Shown here one piece after another: positions 17,875-26,573 of a DNA stretch of 64,000 bases. The translations under genes were made by a program, and so were the position numbers. The DNA is taken from positions 558,001 through 622,000 of the forward strand of contig NZ_BLPG01000002.1 of the NCBI RefSeq assembly GCF_011764445.1. The letters are read 5' to 3'. Source of the stretch: Phytohabitans rumicis. Its GTDB lineage: Bacteria > Actinomycetota > Actinomycetes > Mycobacteriales > Micromonosporaceae. Every line of letters begins with the position of its first letter. The first letter of the stretch is position 1. The notes under the pieces were generated by a model. The model made no database searches, was not told the DNA's origin, and saw only the letters and a program-made list of their open reading frames with translations.

Positions 17875-19293
17875 TCAGGCGAGGTGGACGTAGTCGTAGT
17901 CGAACGGCTTGCCGTTGATGCCCTGCCGGGGCGGGGCGATCCACGCGGCGATCTTGCCGCGCTCGTGCACCGGCCGCATCAGCGACCGGACGTGCGTCTT
18001 GTCCAGGTCGGTGGGCAGCCAGCCGCTCTTGCGCCGGGCCCATTCCTCGGCGGAGATCGGCGTCCCGTCCGGGGCCGCCTCGATGCCGGCGAACGCGCCG
18101 ACCTTGCGGTTGAACGCGACGTGCGGCAGCCGAAGCCGCTGCGGCAGTCCGGCGCTGTCCAGGATCTTGTTCCACCGGTTGACGCCGTTCTGGCAGTCGC
18201 CGATGTACTCGCGGCGCAGGTCGGTGTTGAGCCCCACGAGCGCGGCGACCTCGGTCTGCCCGATGTCGCCCTCGTCGGTGACGGCGTCGACCATGATCGC
18301 CTCGCCGGTCAGCCGGTGGTCGTCCCGGCGCCGCTCCTCCAGCCAGCGCCCCTTCAGCCCGGAGGTGAAGTAGTTGGCGACGTTGGTGGAGGTCTCCGAG
18401 CCGAAGAGGTCCAGCGACACCGAGTAGTGGAAGTTCAGGTACTTCTGGATCACGGTGAGCGGGATGCCGCCGCGCGGGCCCACCTCGTCGGTGTCGTGCT
18501 CGATCATCAGCTGCACGGTGCGCTCCACCACCCGGTCGATGCCGGTCGTGCCCACGAACATGTGGTGCGACTCTTCCTTGAGCATGAACTCGCAGGTGCG
18601 CGACAGCGGGTCGAACGCCGATTCCTTCAGCGTGCCGAGCTGGTACTTGCCGTCCCGGTCGGTGAAGTAGGTGAACATGAAGAACGAGAGCCAGTCCGGG
18701 GTCTCCTCGTTGAACGCGCCGAGGATGCGCGGGGCGTCCTCGCTGCCGGAGTTGCGGTGCAGCAGCTCCTCGGCCTCCTCGCGCCCTTCCCGGCCGAAGT
18801 AGGCGTGCAGCAGGTACACCATCGCCCACAGGTGCCGCCCCTCCTCCACGTTCACCTGGAAGAGGTTGCGCAGGTCGTACAGGCTCGGCGCGGTGGCGCC
18901 GAGGTTGCGCTGCTGCTCCACGGAGGCCGGCTCGGTGTCGCCCTGGATGACGATCAGGCGCTGCAGGTCGGCCCGGTACTCCCCCGGCACCTTCTGCCAC
19001 ACCGGCTCGCCCTTGTGCTGGCCGAACGCGATCCGCCGGTCGCGGTCGCGCTCGGCGAGGAAGATGCCCCACCGGTAGTCGCGCATGGCGACGTGGTCGA
19101 AGTGCGCCCAGCCCTCGCGGCCGACGTTGACCGCGGTACGCAGGTACACCTCCTGGGTGGGCAGGCGCGGGCCCATGGACTCCCACCAGTTCAGGAAGTT
19201 GGGCTGCCAGGACTCCAGGGCGCGCTGCAGCCGGCGGTCCTCATGCAGGTCGACGTTGTTCGGGATCTTCTCGGTGTAGTCGGCGGTCGTCAC
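17875..19293 (-). CDS. boxB: Benzoyl-CoA 2,3-epoxidase, oxygenase subunit BoxB
   Basis: 472 aa, the usual BoxB length, with family-specific sequence from start (DYTEKIPNNVDL) to end. Di-iron ligands are visible in NVEEGRHLWAM (about 147-157) and LKEESHHMFVG (about 238-248). The enzyme inserts one oxygen from O2 into benzoyl-CoA, giving the 2,3-epoxide in the cytosol, using electrons from a ferredoxin/reductase pair. GTG start 19293 lies 3 bp after the boxC stop. Its close neighbours boxC, bclA and boxD make the pathway assignment firm. Confidence 0.95.
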   Translation of the reverse strand: MTTADYTEKIPNNVDLHEDRRLQRALESWQPNFLNWWESMGPRLPTQEVYLRTAVNVGREGWAHFDHVAMRDYRWGIFLAERDRDRRIAFGQHKGEPVWQKVPGEYRADLQRLIVIQGDTEPASVEQQRNLGATAPSLYDLRNLFQVNVEEGRHLWAMVYLLHAYFGREGREEAEELLHRNSGSEDAPRILGAFNEETPDWLSFFMFTYFTDRDGKYQLGTLKESAFDPLSRTCEFMLKEESHHMFVGTTGIDRVVERTVQLMIEHDTDEVGPRGGIPLTVIQKYLNFHYSVSLDLFGSETSTNVANYFTSGLKGRWLEERRRDDHRLTGEAIMVDAVTDEGDIGQTEVAALVGLNTDLRREYIGDCQNGVNRWNKILDSAGLPQRLRLPHVAFNRKVGAFAGIEAAPDGTPISAEEWARRKSGWLPTDLDKTHVRSLMRPVHERGKIAAWIAPPRQGINGKPFDYDYVHLA

Positions 19294-19296
19294 GGC

Positions 19297-20982
19297 TCAG
19301 ACTCGCTTCCGGTCGAAGTCGGCACGCTGCCCCGTGCCGAACTTGCGCAGCGCCCCGTCCGGCCCCGAGGCGTTGGGGCGGTAGAAGATCCAGTTCTGCC
19401 AGGCGGACAGCCGGCCGAAGATCTTCGTCTCGATCGTTTCCGGACCGGCGAAGCGGTAGTTCGCCTCCAGGCCGGTCAGCGCGTCCGGGCTGAAGCTGGA
19501 CCGCTCCTCGATCGCGATACGGACCTCCTCGGCCCAGTCGATGTCGTCGGGGGCGAACGTCACCAGCCCCAGCTTCTCCGCCTCGTCGGCGGGCAGTGGC
19601 CGGCCGGCCTGGGCCTCGACGGCGGCGAGGCCGTCCGGGTCGCCGTAGAAGCGGGTCCGCAGCCGGGTCAGGTCGTTGCCCATGGGCAGCGGCCCGAGGT
19701 TCATCGGGCCGACCGTGACGGCGGCCGGCGCCGCGTCCGGATCGACGTCCTCGAAGACGCCGAACAGGTGGTACGACCGGTCGGCCGCCAGCGCCAGCTC
19801 CAGCAGCGAACCGGCGAAGCAGCTGCCCGGCTCGATCAGCGCCAGGATGCTGCGGCTGGTCACGTCGAGCCGCTTGAGGGTGCGCTTGAGATACAGGACG
19901 ATCTCGCCCGCCAGCCAGTCGCCGGCGTGCTCCAGCAGCAGCGCGTCGTACGCCAGCACCCGCTCGGCGTCGCCCTCGGTGCGCAGCACCCAGGTGCCCA
20001 GCTCGGCCTCGTTGGTGCGCAGGTCGAGGATCAGGTCGTCCAGTTCCCGGGTGACCGCGAGGGTCCAGAAGTCGGCGCCCTGCCGGTGCACCTGCGCGAT
20101 GCCGGTGGGCGCCGGTTCGGCCGGGCCGCGGACGGTCACCTCCACGCAGCCGCGGTCCCGGTCCAGCACGGCGTGCAGGTACCGGTAGGCGATGGCCTCG
20201 CCGGTGCGGGTCTTGGCCAGCGGCGGCAGCGCGATGCCGGTCGCGCCGTCGGGGCGGCTGGACCGGGCGGCGAACTCGGCGGCCCGGCTGGCGACCGACT
20301 CGCTCCACCGGGGCCGGGGCACCGCCTCGTCCACGAGCCGCCAGGCGACCGCCCGGCGGCCGCTGACGCCCTCGGACTTGGTGGAGAAGTAGTCGGCCAG
20401 GTCGCGGCGCACGTGCCGCTTGTCGACCACCCGGGTCAGCCCGCCGGTGCCGGGCAGCACGCCCAGCAGCGGCAGCTCGGGCAGCGACACCGCCGAGGAG
20501 CGGTCGTCCACCAGCATGATGTGCTCGCAGGCCAGGGCCAGCTCGTACCCGCCGCCGGACGCGGTGCCGTTGAGCGCCGCGATCCAGGTCTGTCCAGAGT
20601 GGGCGGTCGCGTCCTCCATGCCGTTGCGGGTCTCGTTGGTGAACTTGCAGAAGTTCACCTTCGTGGCGTGCGCGGCCGCGGCGAGCATCCGGATGTTGGC
20701 GCCGGCGCAGAAGATCTTCTCCTTGCCGCTGGTCAGCACGACCGTGCGCACCTCCGGGTGCTCGAACCGCAGCCGCTGCGCCGCGTCGTACAGCTCGATG
20801 TCGACGCCCAGGTCGTACGAGTTGAGCTTCAGCTCGTATCCGGGCACCAGGCCGCCCTGCTCGTCGACGTCCATCGTCAACGTCGCGACGGGGCCGTCGA
20901 AGGCCAGCCGCCAGTGCCGGTAGCGGCTCGGGTCCGTCCGGAACTCGACGTGGTCGCGGGTCGCGGCTGCCAGGCTGCTCAT
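19297..20982 (-). CDS. boxC: 2,3-epoxybenzoyl-CoA dihydrolase (benzoyl-CoA-dihydrodiol lyase) BoxC
   Basis: 561 aa, an unusually long crotonase-family protein, as BoxC is. The oxyanion-hole regions are KIFCAGANIRML (about 91-102) and LNGTASGGGYELALACEHI (about 137-155), followed by LPELPLLGVLPGTGGL. The C-terminal half (about 300-561) is a second, degenerate crotonase-like domain. It hydrolyses the epoxide with ring opening to 3,4-dehydroadipyl-CoA semialdehyde and formate. ATG 20982 is seven bases after a -10 hexamer with no Shine-Dalgarno, so the transcript is probably leaderless. It is the first strictly box gene in the operon. Confidence 0.95.
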   Translation of the reverse strand: MSSLAAATRDHVEFRTDPSRYRHWRLAFDGPVATLTMDVDEQGGLVPGYELKLNSYDLGVDIELYDAAQRLRFEHPEVRTVVLTSGKEKIFCAGANIRMLAAAAHATKVNFCKFTNETRNGMEDATAHSGQTWIAALNGTASGGGYELALACEHIMLVDDRSSAVSLPELPLLGVLPGTGGLTRVVDKRHVRRDLADYFSTKSEGVSGRRAVAWRLVDEAVPRPRWSESVASRAAEFAARSSRPDGATGIALPPLAKTRTGEAIAYRYLHAVLDRDRGCVEVTVRGPAEPAPTGIAQVHRQGADFWTLAVTRELDDLILDLRTNEAELGTWVLRTEGDAERVLAYDALLLEHAGDWLAGEIVLYLKRTLKRLDVTSRSILALIEPGSCFAGSLLELALAADRSYHLFGVFEDVDPDAAPAAVTVGPMNLGPLPMGNDLTRLRTRFYGDPDGLAAVEAQAGRPLPADEAEKLGLVTFAPDDIDWAEEVRIAIEERSSFSPDALTGLEANYRFAGPETIETKIFGRLSAWQNWIFYRPNASGPDGALRKFGTGQRADFDRKRV

Positions 20983-20989
20983 GCTTCAG

Positions 20990-21017
20990 ACTCTACATCT
21001 CTGTCGTGGGTCGTCAA
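20990..21017 (-). promoter_or_regulatory. Internal promoter for boxC
   Basis: On the minus strand TTGACG (21012-21017) and TAGAGT (20990-20995) are 16 bp apart, and the ATG follows 7 bp later. The same two hexamers with the same spacer stand before the ABC substrate-binding gene at 29637. The motif TGTGTAGCAC (21021-21030) lies immediately upstream of the -35. Confidence 0.6.
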
Positions 21018-21031
21018 GGCTGTGTAGCACA

Positions 21032-22494
21032 TTAGAACGGGAAGGCGTGCGCTTGCTCGCGGAAGGTGACCCACTGCCACTGGGTGAACTCGTCCCAGCT
21101 GCTCTGCGTGCCGAACCGGCTGCCGTTGCCGGACACGCCGGTGCCGCCGAACGGGGCGTACGCGTCGTTGTTGAGCGTCTGGTCGTTGATGTGCACGATG
21201 CCGGTGCGCAGCCGCCCCGCCAGCTCCCGGCCGCGCTCCGGCGAGCCGGTCTGCACGGCGGCCACCAGCCCGTACGCCGTGTCGTTGGCGACCGCGACCG
21301 CCTCGTCCTCGTCGCGGACGACGACGACCGGCGCGACCGGGCCGAAGATCTCCTCGCGGAACGCGGGCATCGACGGGGTGACGTCGGCGAGCACGGTGGG
21401 CCGGTAGAAGAGCCCTTCGTGGGTGCCGCCGGCGCGGACCTCGGCGCCCGCCGCGACCGTCTCCCGCACGATGCGGTCGACGTGGTCGCGCTGCCGCTCG
21501 TTGATCAGCGGTCCCAGAGCGACCTGCCCGGTGTACGGGTCGCCGACCGGCAGGCCCTGCGCCCGCTTGGCCAGCCGGCCGAGGTACTCCTCCGCGACCG
21601 ACTCCAGCACGATGTGCCGGCCGGCGGTCATGCACACCTGCCCCTGGTGCAGGAACGCGCCCCACGCCCCGGCCGAGCTGGCGACGTCCAGGTCGGCGTC
21701 GTCGAGCACGATCAGCGCGTTGTTGCCGCCGAGCTCCAGGGACACGCGCTTGAGGGCGCGCCCGGCGGCCGCGCCGACCTCGCGGCCGACCGCCGTCGAC
21801 CCGGTAAAGGCGATCATGGCGACGTGCGGGTCCACGGTCAGCGCCGCACCCGGCCCGGCGTCGCCCGGCAGCACGTGCAGCAGCCCGTCCGGCAGGCCCG
21901 CCGCCTCGAACAGCCGCGCCACCAGCGTGCCCCGGACACCGCCGTCTGCACGTCGGGCTTGAGGACCACGGCGTTGCCCAGCGCCAGCGCCGGGGCGACC
22001 GCCCGGATCGACAGGATCAGCGGGAAGTTCCACGGGCTGATCACGCCGACCACGCCGAGCGGCACCCGGCGGGCCACGCTCTCCCGGCCCGGCTCGCTGG
22101 CCGGCAGCAGGTGCCCCCACGGCTGGGTGGGCAGCGCGGCGGCCTCCCACAGCTCGCCCAGCGCCAGGTCCACCTCGAAGGCCGCCTTGCCCGGGACGGC
22201 ACCGCCCTCGCGTACCAGCCAGCGCTCGAACTCGGCGCGGTTGTCGGACAGCACGGCGGCGGCCCTGCGCAGCACGGCGGCCCGCTCGGGGCCGATGGCC
22301 GCGGCCCAGCCCGGCTGGGCCGCGGCGGCCCGCGCGGTCGCCGCCGCGACGTCCGCCTCGTCGGCCAGCCCGACCTCGGCCAGCACCGCGCCGGTCGCCG
22401 GTTCGACGCTGTCCAGCACGCCGCCGTGCGCCGGCACCCACCCGCCGCTGTAGATCGCGCCCCGCCAGGGCACGCCGTCCAGAAGCTCGCTCAT
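21032..22494 (-). CDS. Aryl-aldehyde (benzaldehyde-like) dehydrogenase, one frame break
   Basis: About 487 aa after one base is added in the C run 21930-21933. ALDH motifs are ISPWNFPLILSIRAVAPALA (about 148), VVLKPDVQTAVSGG, IAFTGSTAVG, LELGGNNALIVLDDAD (general base) and the catalytic Cys in HQGQVCMTAGRHIV (about 287). The C-terminal GVSGNGSRFGT and WDEFTQWQWVT are characteristic of actinobacterial benzaldehyde-type dehydrogenases. It probably oxidises the aldehyde made by the adjacent GMC oxidoreductase to the acid activated by the ligase. It sits 11 bp after the GMC gene and 49 bp before boxC. Confidence 0.82.
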
Positions 22495-22505
22495 CGCAGA
22501 TCCCT

Positions 22506-24032
22506 TCAGTTCACTGTGCCGCGGATGAGGTCCGCGGCCTTTTCGCCGATCATGATCGTGGCGGCGTTGGTGTTGACGCAGACGATCTTGGGCATGACCG
22601 ACGCGTCCGCCACCCGGAGCCCGTCCAGGCCGTGTACGCGCAGGTCGGGTGCCACCACCGCGTCCGGGCCGGTGCCCATCGCGCACGACCCGACCGGGTG
22701 GTAGTAGGTGCCGGTACCGCGCGCCACGTACGCGCGCAGTCCGGCCTCGTCGGTGACGTCCGGGCCGGGCAGCACCTCGCGCGCCCGCCACGGCCCGAAC
22801 GGCTCGGCGGCGGCGATCTCCCGGGCCACCGCGATGCCGTCCACCAGCCGCCGTACGTCGGAATCCGTCCCCAGGTAGTTGGGGTCGATCAGCGGCGCCG
22901 CCCGCGGGTCCGGGCCGGCCAGGCGGACCGAGCCGCGCGCGTCCGGCACGGTGGCCACGCCGAGGGTGAAGCTGTTCTCCGGTGCTTGGAGTGCCGGCGG
23001 GTGGAACGGCACGTGGATGAACATCAGCTGCATGTCCGGGCCGGCGAGGGCGGGGTCGCTGCGCCACAGCATCGACGTCTCGGCGTGGTTGGTCTGGCCG
23101 GGCGGAATGGGCTGGCTCGCCTCGTACACCACCGCGCACAGCGGGTGGTCGTGCAGGTTGCGCCCGACGCCCGGCAGGTCGTGCACGACGTCGACGCCCA
23201 CCTCTTCGAGCTCGGCGGCGGCGCCCACGCCGGACAGCAGGAGCAGCCGGGGCGAGTCGACCGCGCCCGCGCTGACCACCACCTCCCGGGCCGCGTACGC
23301 GGTGCGCACCTCGCCGTCCTGCTCGTACGCGACGCCGGTGCACCGGGTGCCGGCGAACAGCAGCCGGTGCGCCCGCGCCCCGGTCGCCACCGTGAGGTTC
23401 AGGCGCTCGTCGCGCACCGGGTGCAGGTACGCCGCCGCCGTGCTCTGCCGGTGCCCGCCGGTGATGGACAGGTCGTGCCAGCCGGCGCCCTCCGCGGTGG
23501 CGCCGTTGAAGTCCGCGGTCAGCGGGTGCCCGACCGCCTCCGCCGCGTCCAGGAAGACCTGCGACAGCGGGTTGGCATGTCCCTGCCCAGCGGGTGCCGG
23601 GCGCATCGGCCCGCCGTCCCCGCGGTACCGCGGGTCGCGGCCGGTCACCGTCTCCATCCGGCGGAAGTACGGCAGCACCGACGCGAAGTCCCACCCGTCG
23701 GCGCCCGCCTTGGCCCACCCGTCGAAGTCGGCGCCGTGACCGCGCAGGTACACCATCGCGTTGATGCTGCTCGACCCGCCGAGGGTGCGACCCCGCGGCC
23801 AGTTGTGTACGACACCGCCGGTGCCCGCCTGCGGCACGGTGTCGTACGAGTAGTCCACGTCGGTGCCCCACAGCGACGGCCAGGCCGGCGGCACCGCGAT
23901 CGCGGGCGCGTCGTCGGCGTGCCCGGCCTCGAGCAGCAGCACGCGGGTGTCCGGGTCCTCCGAAAGCCGTACGGCGAGCACGCACCCCGCCGACCCGGCA
24001 CCGATCACGACGTAGTCGTAGGTACTGTCCAT
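22506..24032 (-). CDS. GMC-family FAD alcohol oxidoreductase
   Basis: 508 aa. The N-terminal FAD motif is VVIGAGSAGCVLAVRLSED (about residues 8-26). The GMC signature PRGRTLGGSSSINAMVYLRG is about 78-97. The catalytic His is in TYYHPVGSCAMG (about 445) and the C-terminal NTNAATIMIGEKAADLI supplies the Asn. Relatives include choline dehydrogenase and aryl-alcohol oxidases. Being first in an operon with an aryl-aldehyde dehydrogenase and the box genes, it most likely oxidises a benzylic alcohol. The substrate is inferred. It is divergent from an AraC-type regulator. Confidence 0.85.
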   Translation of the reverse strand: MDSTYDYVVIGAGSAGCVLAVRLSEDPDTRVLLLEAGHADDAPAIAVPPAWPSLWGTDVDYSYDTVPQAGTGGVVHNWPRGRTLGGSSSINAMVYLRGHGADFDGWAKAGADGWDFASVLPYFRRMETVTGRDPRYRGDGGPMRPAPAGQGHANPLSQVFLDAAEAVGHPLTADFNGATAEGAGWHDLSITGGHRQSTAAAYLHPVRDERLNLTVATGARAHRLLFAGTRCTGVAYEQDGEVRTAYAAREVVVSAGAVDSPRLLLLSGVGAAAELEEVGVDVVHDLPGVGRNLHDHPLCAVVYEASQPIPPGQTNHAETSMLWRSDPALAGPDMQLMFIHVPFHPPALQAPENSFTLGVATVPDARGSVRLAGPDPRAAPLIDPNYLGTDSDVRRLVDGIAVAREIAAAEPFGPWRAREVLPGPDVTDEAGLRAYVARGTGTYYHPVGSCAMGTGPDAVVAPDLRVHGLDGLRVADASVMPKIVCVNTNAATIMIGEKAADLIRGTVN

Positions 24033-24153
24033 GGCCCACCTCTTCGGTTACTGACGTGCTACACACTCTTGTCAGATCGGTTGCCTAGCTGTTGACTATT
24101 AGCGCCACGACCCTTGTCGCTCGCTGACAAGTCCGGGGTGGGAGGCGAGCGCG
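24033..24153. promoter_or_regulatory. Divergent control region between the GMC gene and the AraC regulator
   Basis: CTTGTCAG occurs at 24068-24075 and inverted at 24124-24131. The second copy forms the perfect inverted repeat CTTGTC-N7-GACAAG (24113-24131). GTGCTACACA at 24056-24065 is the reverse complement of the TGTGTAGCAC beside the boxC promoter, apart from its last base. These are candidate AraC-family half-sites. Confidence 0.5.
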
Positions 24154-25092
24154 ATGGGCGCGACAACTGACACGGCCGCCGAGGTCTGGCGGGAGCAGCT
24201 CGGCGGCGCGTTCGGCCGGCTCGTCCCCGAGGCCATCGAGGCGCGGGCCTTGGCGGCGCGCGCGCCGACCGGCTGGATGGCCGGCACGCACCTCGGCGCG
24301 CTCGCCGCGTACGAGGTGAGCGGCACGCCCCAGGTGGTCCGGCGCACCCCGACCGCGGTCAAACGGATGCCGGTCGACCTGTTCAAGATCTGCGTCCAGG
24401 TGCGCGGGCGGGCCACCGTGTTCCAGGACGACCGGGAGATCGCCATCGAGCCCGGACAGATGGCGATCTACGACACGGGCCGCCCGTACCACCTGCGCCT
24501 GGAGCAGCACTGGACCTGTGCCGTGCTGGCCTTCCCGCGCGACGCCCTGAGCCTGCCCGAGCACGCCGTGCTCGCCTCGATGAACCGGCCGTACCCGCTG
24601 GCCGGCGGGCCGGGCGCGGTCCTGGCCGGCTTCGTCAACTCGGCCGTCCTGCAACGCCAGCCGGCCCGCGAGGCCGCGGCCGACCGGCTCGGCGAGGCCG
24701 GCCTGCACCTCATCGCCGGCACGCTGAGCGAAGCGGCCGTGCCGGACACCGACGCGGCCGCCGACGCGCTGCGGCTGCAGGTCCTCACCTACATCCGCAC
24801 GCACCTCGGCGAGGCCGACCTGACGCACGCCCGGGTCGCGGCCGCGCACCACATGGCCCCGCGGACCCTGCACCGCCTCTTCGAGCACGAGCCGTGCACG
24901 GTCACCGACATCATCCGGGGCCGGCGGCTGGACGCGGTGCGGCGCGACCTGTCCGACCCGCTGCTGGCCCACCGCAGCATCGCGGCGGTCGCCGCGCGCT
25001 GGTGCTTCCCCGACCAGGCCCACTTCACGAGGGCCTTCCACGCCCGGTTCGGCATCAACCCGTCGGTCGCCCGCCGCAATGCTGTGAACTAG
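24154..25092 (+). CDS. AraC-family transcriptional regulator
   Basis: 312 aa. The N-terminal half is a cupin-like AraC-binding domain (VDLFKICVQVRGRATVFQDD, then IEPGQMAIYDTGRPY). The C-terminal AraC DNA-binding domain (about 208-310) has two helix-turn-helices and ends CFPDQAHFTRAFHARFG. The organisation resembles FeaR-like and catabolic activators. ATG 24154 has GGGAGG upstream. It is divergent from the aryl-alcohol/box operon and is the natural candidate activator, responding to an aromatic acid or aldehyde. Only 9 bp separate its stop from the convergent livF gene. Confidence 0.88.
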   Translation: MGATTDTAAEVWREQLGGAFGRLVPEAIEARALAARAPTGWMAGTHLGALAAYEVSGTPQVVRRTPTAVKRMPVDLFKICVQVRGRATVFQDDREIAIEPGQMAIYDTGRPYHLRLEQHWTCAVLAFPRDALSLPEHAVLASMNRPYPLAGGPGAVLAGFVNSAVLQRQPAREAAADRLGEAGLHLIAGTLSEAAVPDTDAAADALRLQVLTYIRTHLGEADLTHARVAAAHHMAPRTLHRLFEHEPCTVTDIIRGRRLDAVRRDLSDPLLAHRSIAAVAARWCFPDQAHFTRAFHARFGINPSVARRNAVN

Positions 25093-25101
25093 CCAGGCTG
25101 G

Positions 25102-25809
25102 CTAACCCACGCCGAGCAGGGCACGCGCCTGCCGCTCGTCGCGGCGGAAGTCGACAGTGGACGAACGGTGCACGATCCGGCCCTTGCGCATGACGGCGAC
25201 CTCGCCGGCCAGTTGGAACGCCAGGTGCAGGTTCTGCTCCACGAGCAGCGTTGCCAGGCCCTGCTCCCGCAGCGTGCCCAGGACGCCGGCGACCTGGTCG
25301 ACGACCGCCGGCGCGAGGCCGTCGGAGGGCTCGTCGAGCAGCAGCAGGCGCGGGTTGCCCAGCAGGGCCCGGCCGATGGCGAGCATCTGCTGCTCGCCGC
25401 CGGAGAGCTGGTCGCCGCGGTTGGCGTGGCGCTCGGCCAGCCGGGGCATCAGCTCGTAGACGCGCGGCACGGTCCATTCGCCGGTACGGCGGCGGGCCGC
25501 GATGCGCAGGTTCTCCTCGACGGTCAGCGGGGCGAACACCCGCCGCCCCTGTGGCACGATCGCCACGCCGTGCCGTGCCACCCGGTGCGCGGGCGCCCCG
25601 GCCAGTTCGACGCCGGCGACGGTGACGCTGCCGCCGTACGGCTTGAGCATGCCCATGACGGTGTGCACGAAGGTGCTCTTGCCGGCCCCGTTGCGCCCGA
25701 GCAGGGCCAGCACCGCCCCGGCCGGCACCGACAGGTCGACGCCGTCCAGGACGGTGGTGCCGGCGTACCCGGCGCGCAGGTCGCGTACGGACAGCAGCGT
25801 CTGGCTCAT
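25102..25809 (-). CDS. livF: ABC transporter ATP-binding protein, LivF type
   Basis: 235 aa, typical of LivF. Walker A is GRNGAGKST (about 38-46), the signature LSGGEQQM (about 134) and Walker B RLLLLDEPSDGL (about 154). With the LivG-like, LivM-like and LivH-like proteins upstream and a binding lipoprotein it completes a hydrophobic/branched-chain amino-acid-type importer. Neighbouring benzoate genes and a PaaX regulator suggest aromatic acids as cargo; this is inference. The start overlaps the livG stop by 4 bp. Confidence 0.88.
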   Translation of the reverse strand: MSQTLLSVRDLRAGYAGTTVLDGVDLSVPAGAVLALLGRNGAGKSTFVHTVMGMLKPYGGSVTVAGVELAGAPAHRVARHGVAIVPQGRRVFAPLTVEENLRIAARRRTGEWTVPRVYELMPRLAERHANRGDQLSGGEQQMLAIGRALLGNPRLLLLDEPSDGLAPAVVDQVAGVLGTLREQGLATLLVEQNLHLAFQLAGEVAVMRKGRIVHRSSTVDFRRDERQARALLGVG

Positions 25810-26573
25810 GGCGTGAACAGCTCCTCCGTGCGCGCGGTGCCCAGGTACGCGCGCTGGACCGACTCGTCGGCGCGGACCTGCTCGGCGGTGCCGGTGGCGA
25901 GCACCCGGCCCAGGTGCAGCACGCTCACCCGGGTGGCCAGCCGGAACACCACGTCCAGGTCGTGCTCCACGATGACCACGGTCAGCTCCGCCGGCAGCCC
26001 GGCCAGCAGCTGGACGAACCGCTCGGTCTCGGCGGCCGACATGCCCGCCGTCGGCTCGTCGAAGAGCACCAGCGACGGCTCGGTGGCCAGCACCATGGCG
26101 ACCTCCAGCTGCCGCCGCTCGCCGTGCGAGAGCGCGGCCGCCTTGGCGCCGGCCCGCGTGAGCAGGCCCATCTCGGCCAAATGCCGCTCGGACCGCTCGG
26201 TGATCCGGCGGAACCGGCGGGCCGGCCGGTCCAGCCGGTGGGCGCGGCGGTGGACCCGCTGCACGGCCAGCGCCACGTTGTCCAGCACCGTGCAGTTCAG
26301 GAAGAGGCTGGAGTGCTGGTACGTGCGGACGAGGCCGAGCCGGGCGCGGGCCGACTCGGACAGCCCGGTCACGTCGCGCCCGGCGAAGCGGATCCGCCCG
26401 CCGGTGGCGCGCAGCGTGCCGGCGACCGTGGCGAAGAGGGTGGACTTGCCGGCGCCGTTCGGGCCGATGAGGGCGTGCCGGTGCCCCGGCAGGACGTCCA
26501 TGCTCACCCGGTCGACGGCGGTGAGCGAGCCGTACGCGTGGGTCAGCCCGTCCAGCTCCAGGATCGGTGTCAC
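25806..26573 (-). CDS. livG: ABC transporter ATP-binding protein, LivG type
   Basis: 255 aa from the GTG at 26573 (TPILELDGLTHAYG). Walker A is GPNGAGKST (about 38), the signature LSHGERRQLEV (about 148) and Walker B SLVLFDEPTAGMS (about 169). The LSHGE variant and the LVRTYQHSSLF segment are common in LivG paralogues. GTG overlaps the livM stop (GTGA) and its own stop overlaps the livF start, so translation of the operon is tightly coupled. Confidence 0.88.
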   Translation of the reverse strand: MTPILELDGLTHAYGSLTAVDRVSMDVLPGHRHALIGPNGAGKSTLFATVAGTLRATGGRIRFAGRDVTGLSESARARLGLVRTYQHSSLFLNCTVLDNVALAVQRVHRRAHRLDRPARRFRRITERSERHLAEMGLLTRAGAKAAALSHGERRQLEVAMVLATEPSLVLFDEPTAGMSAAETERFVQLLAGLPAELTVVIVEHDLDVVFRLATRVSVLHLGRVLATGTAEQVRADESVQRAYLGTARTEELFTP

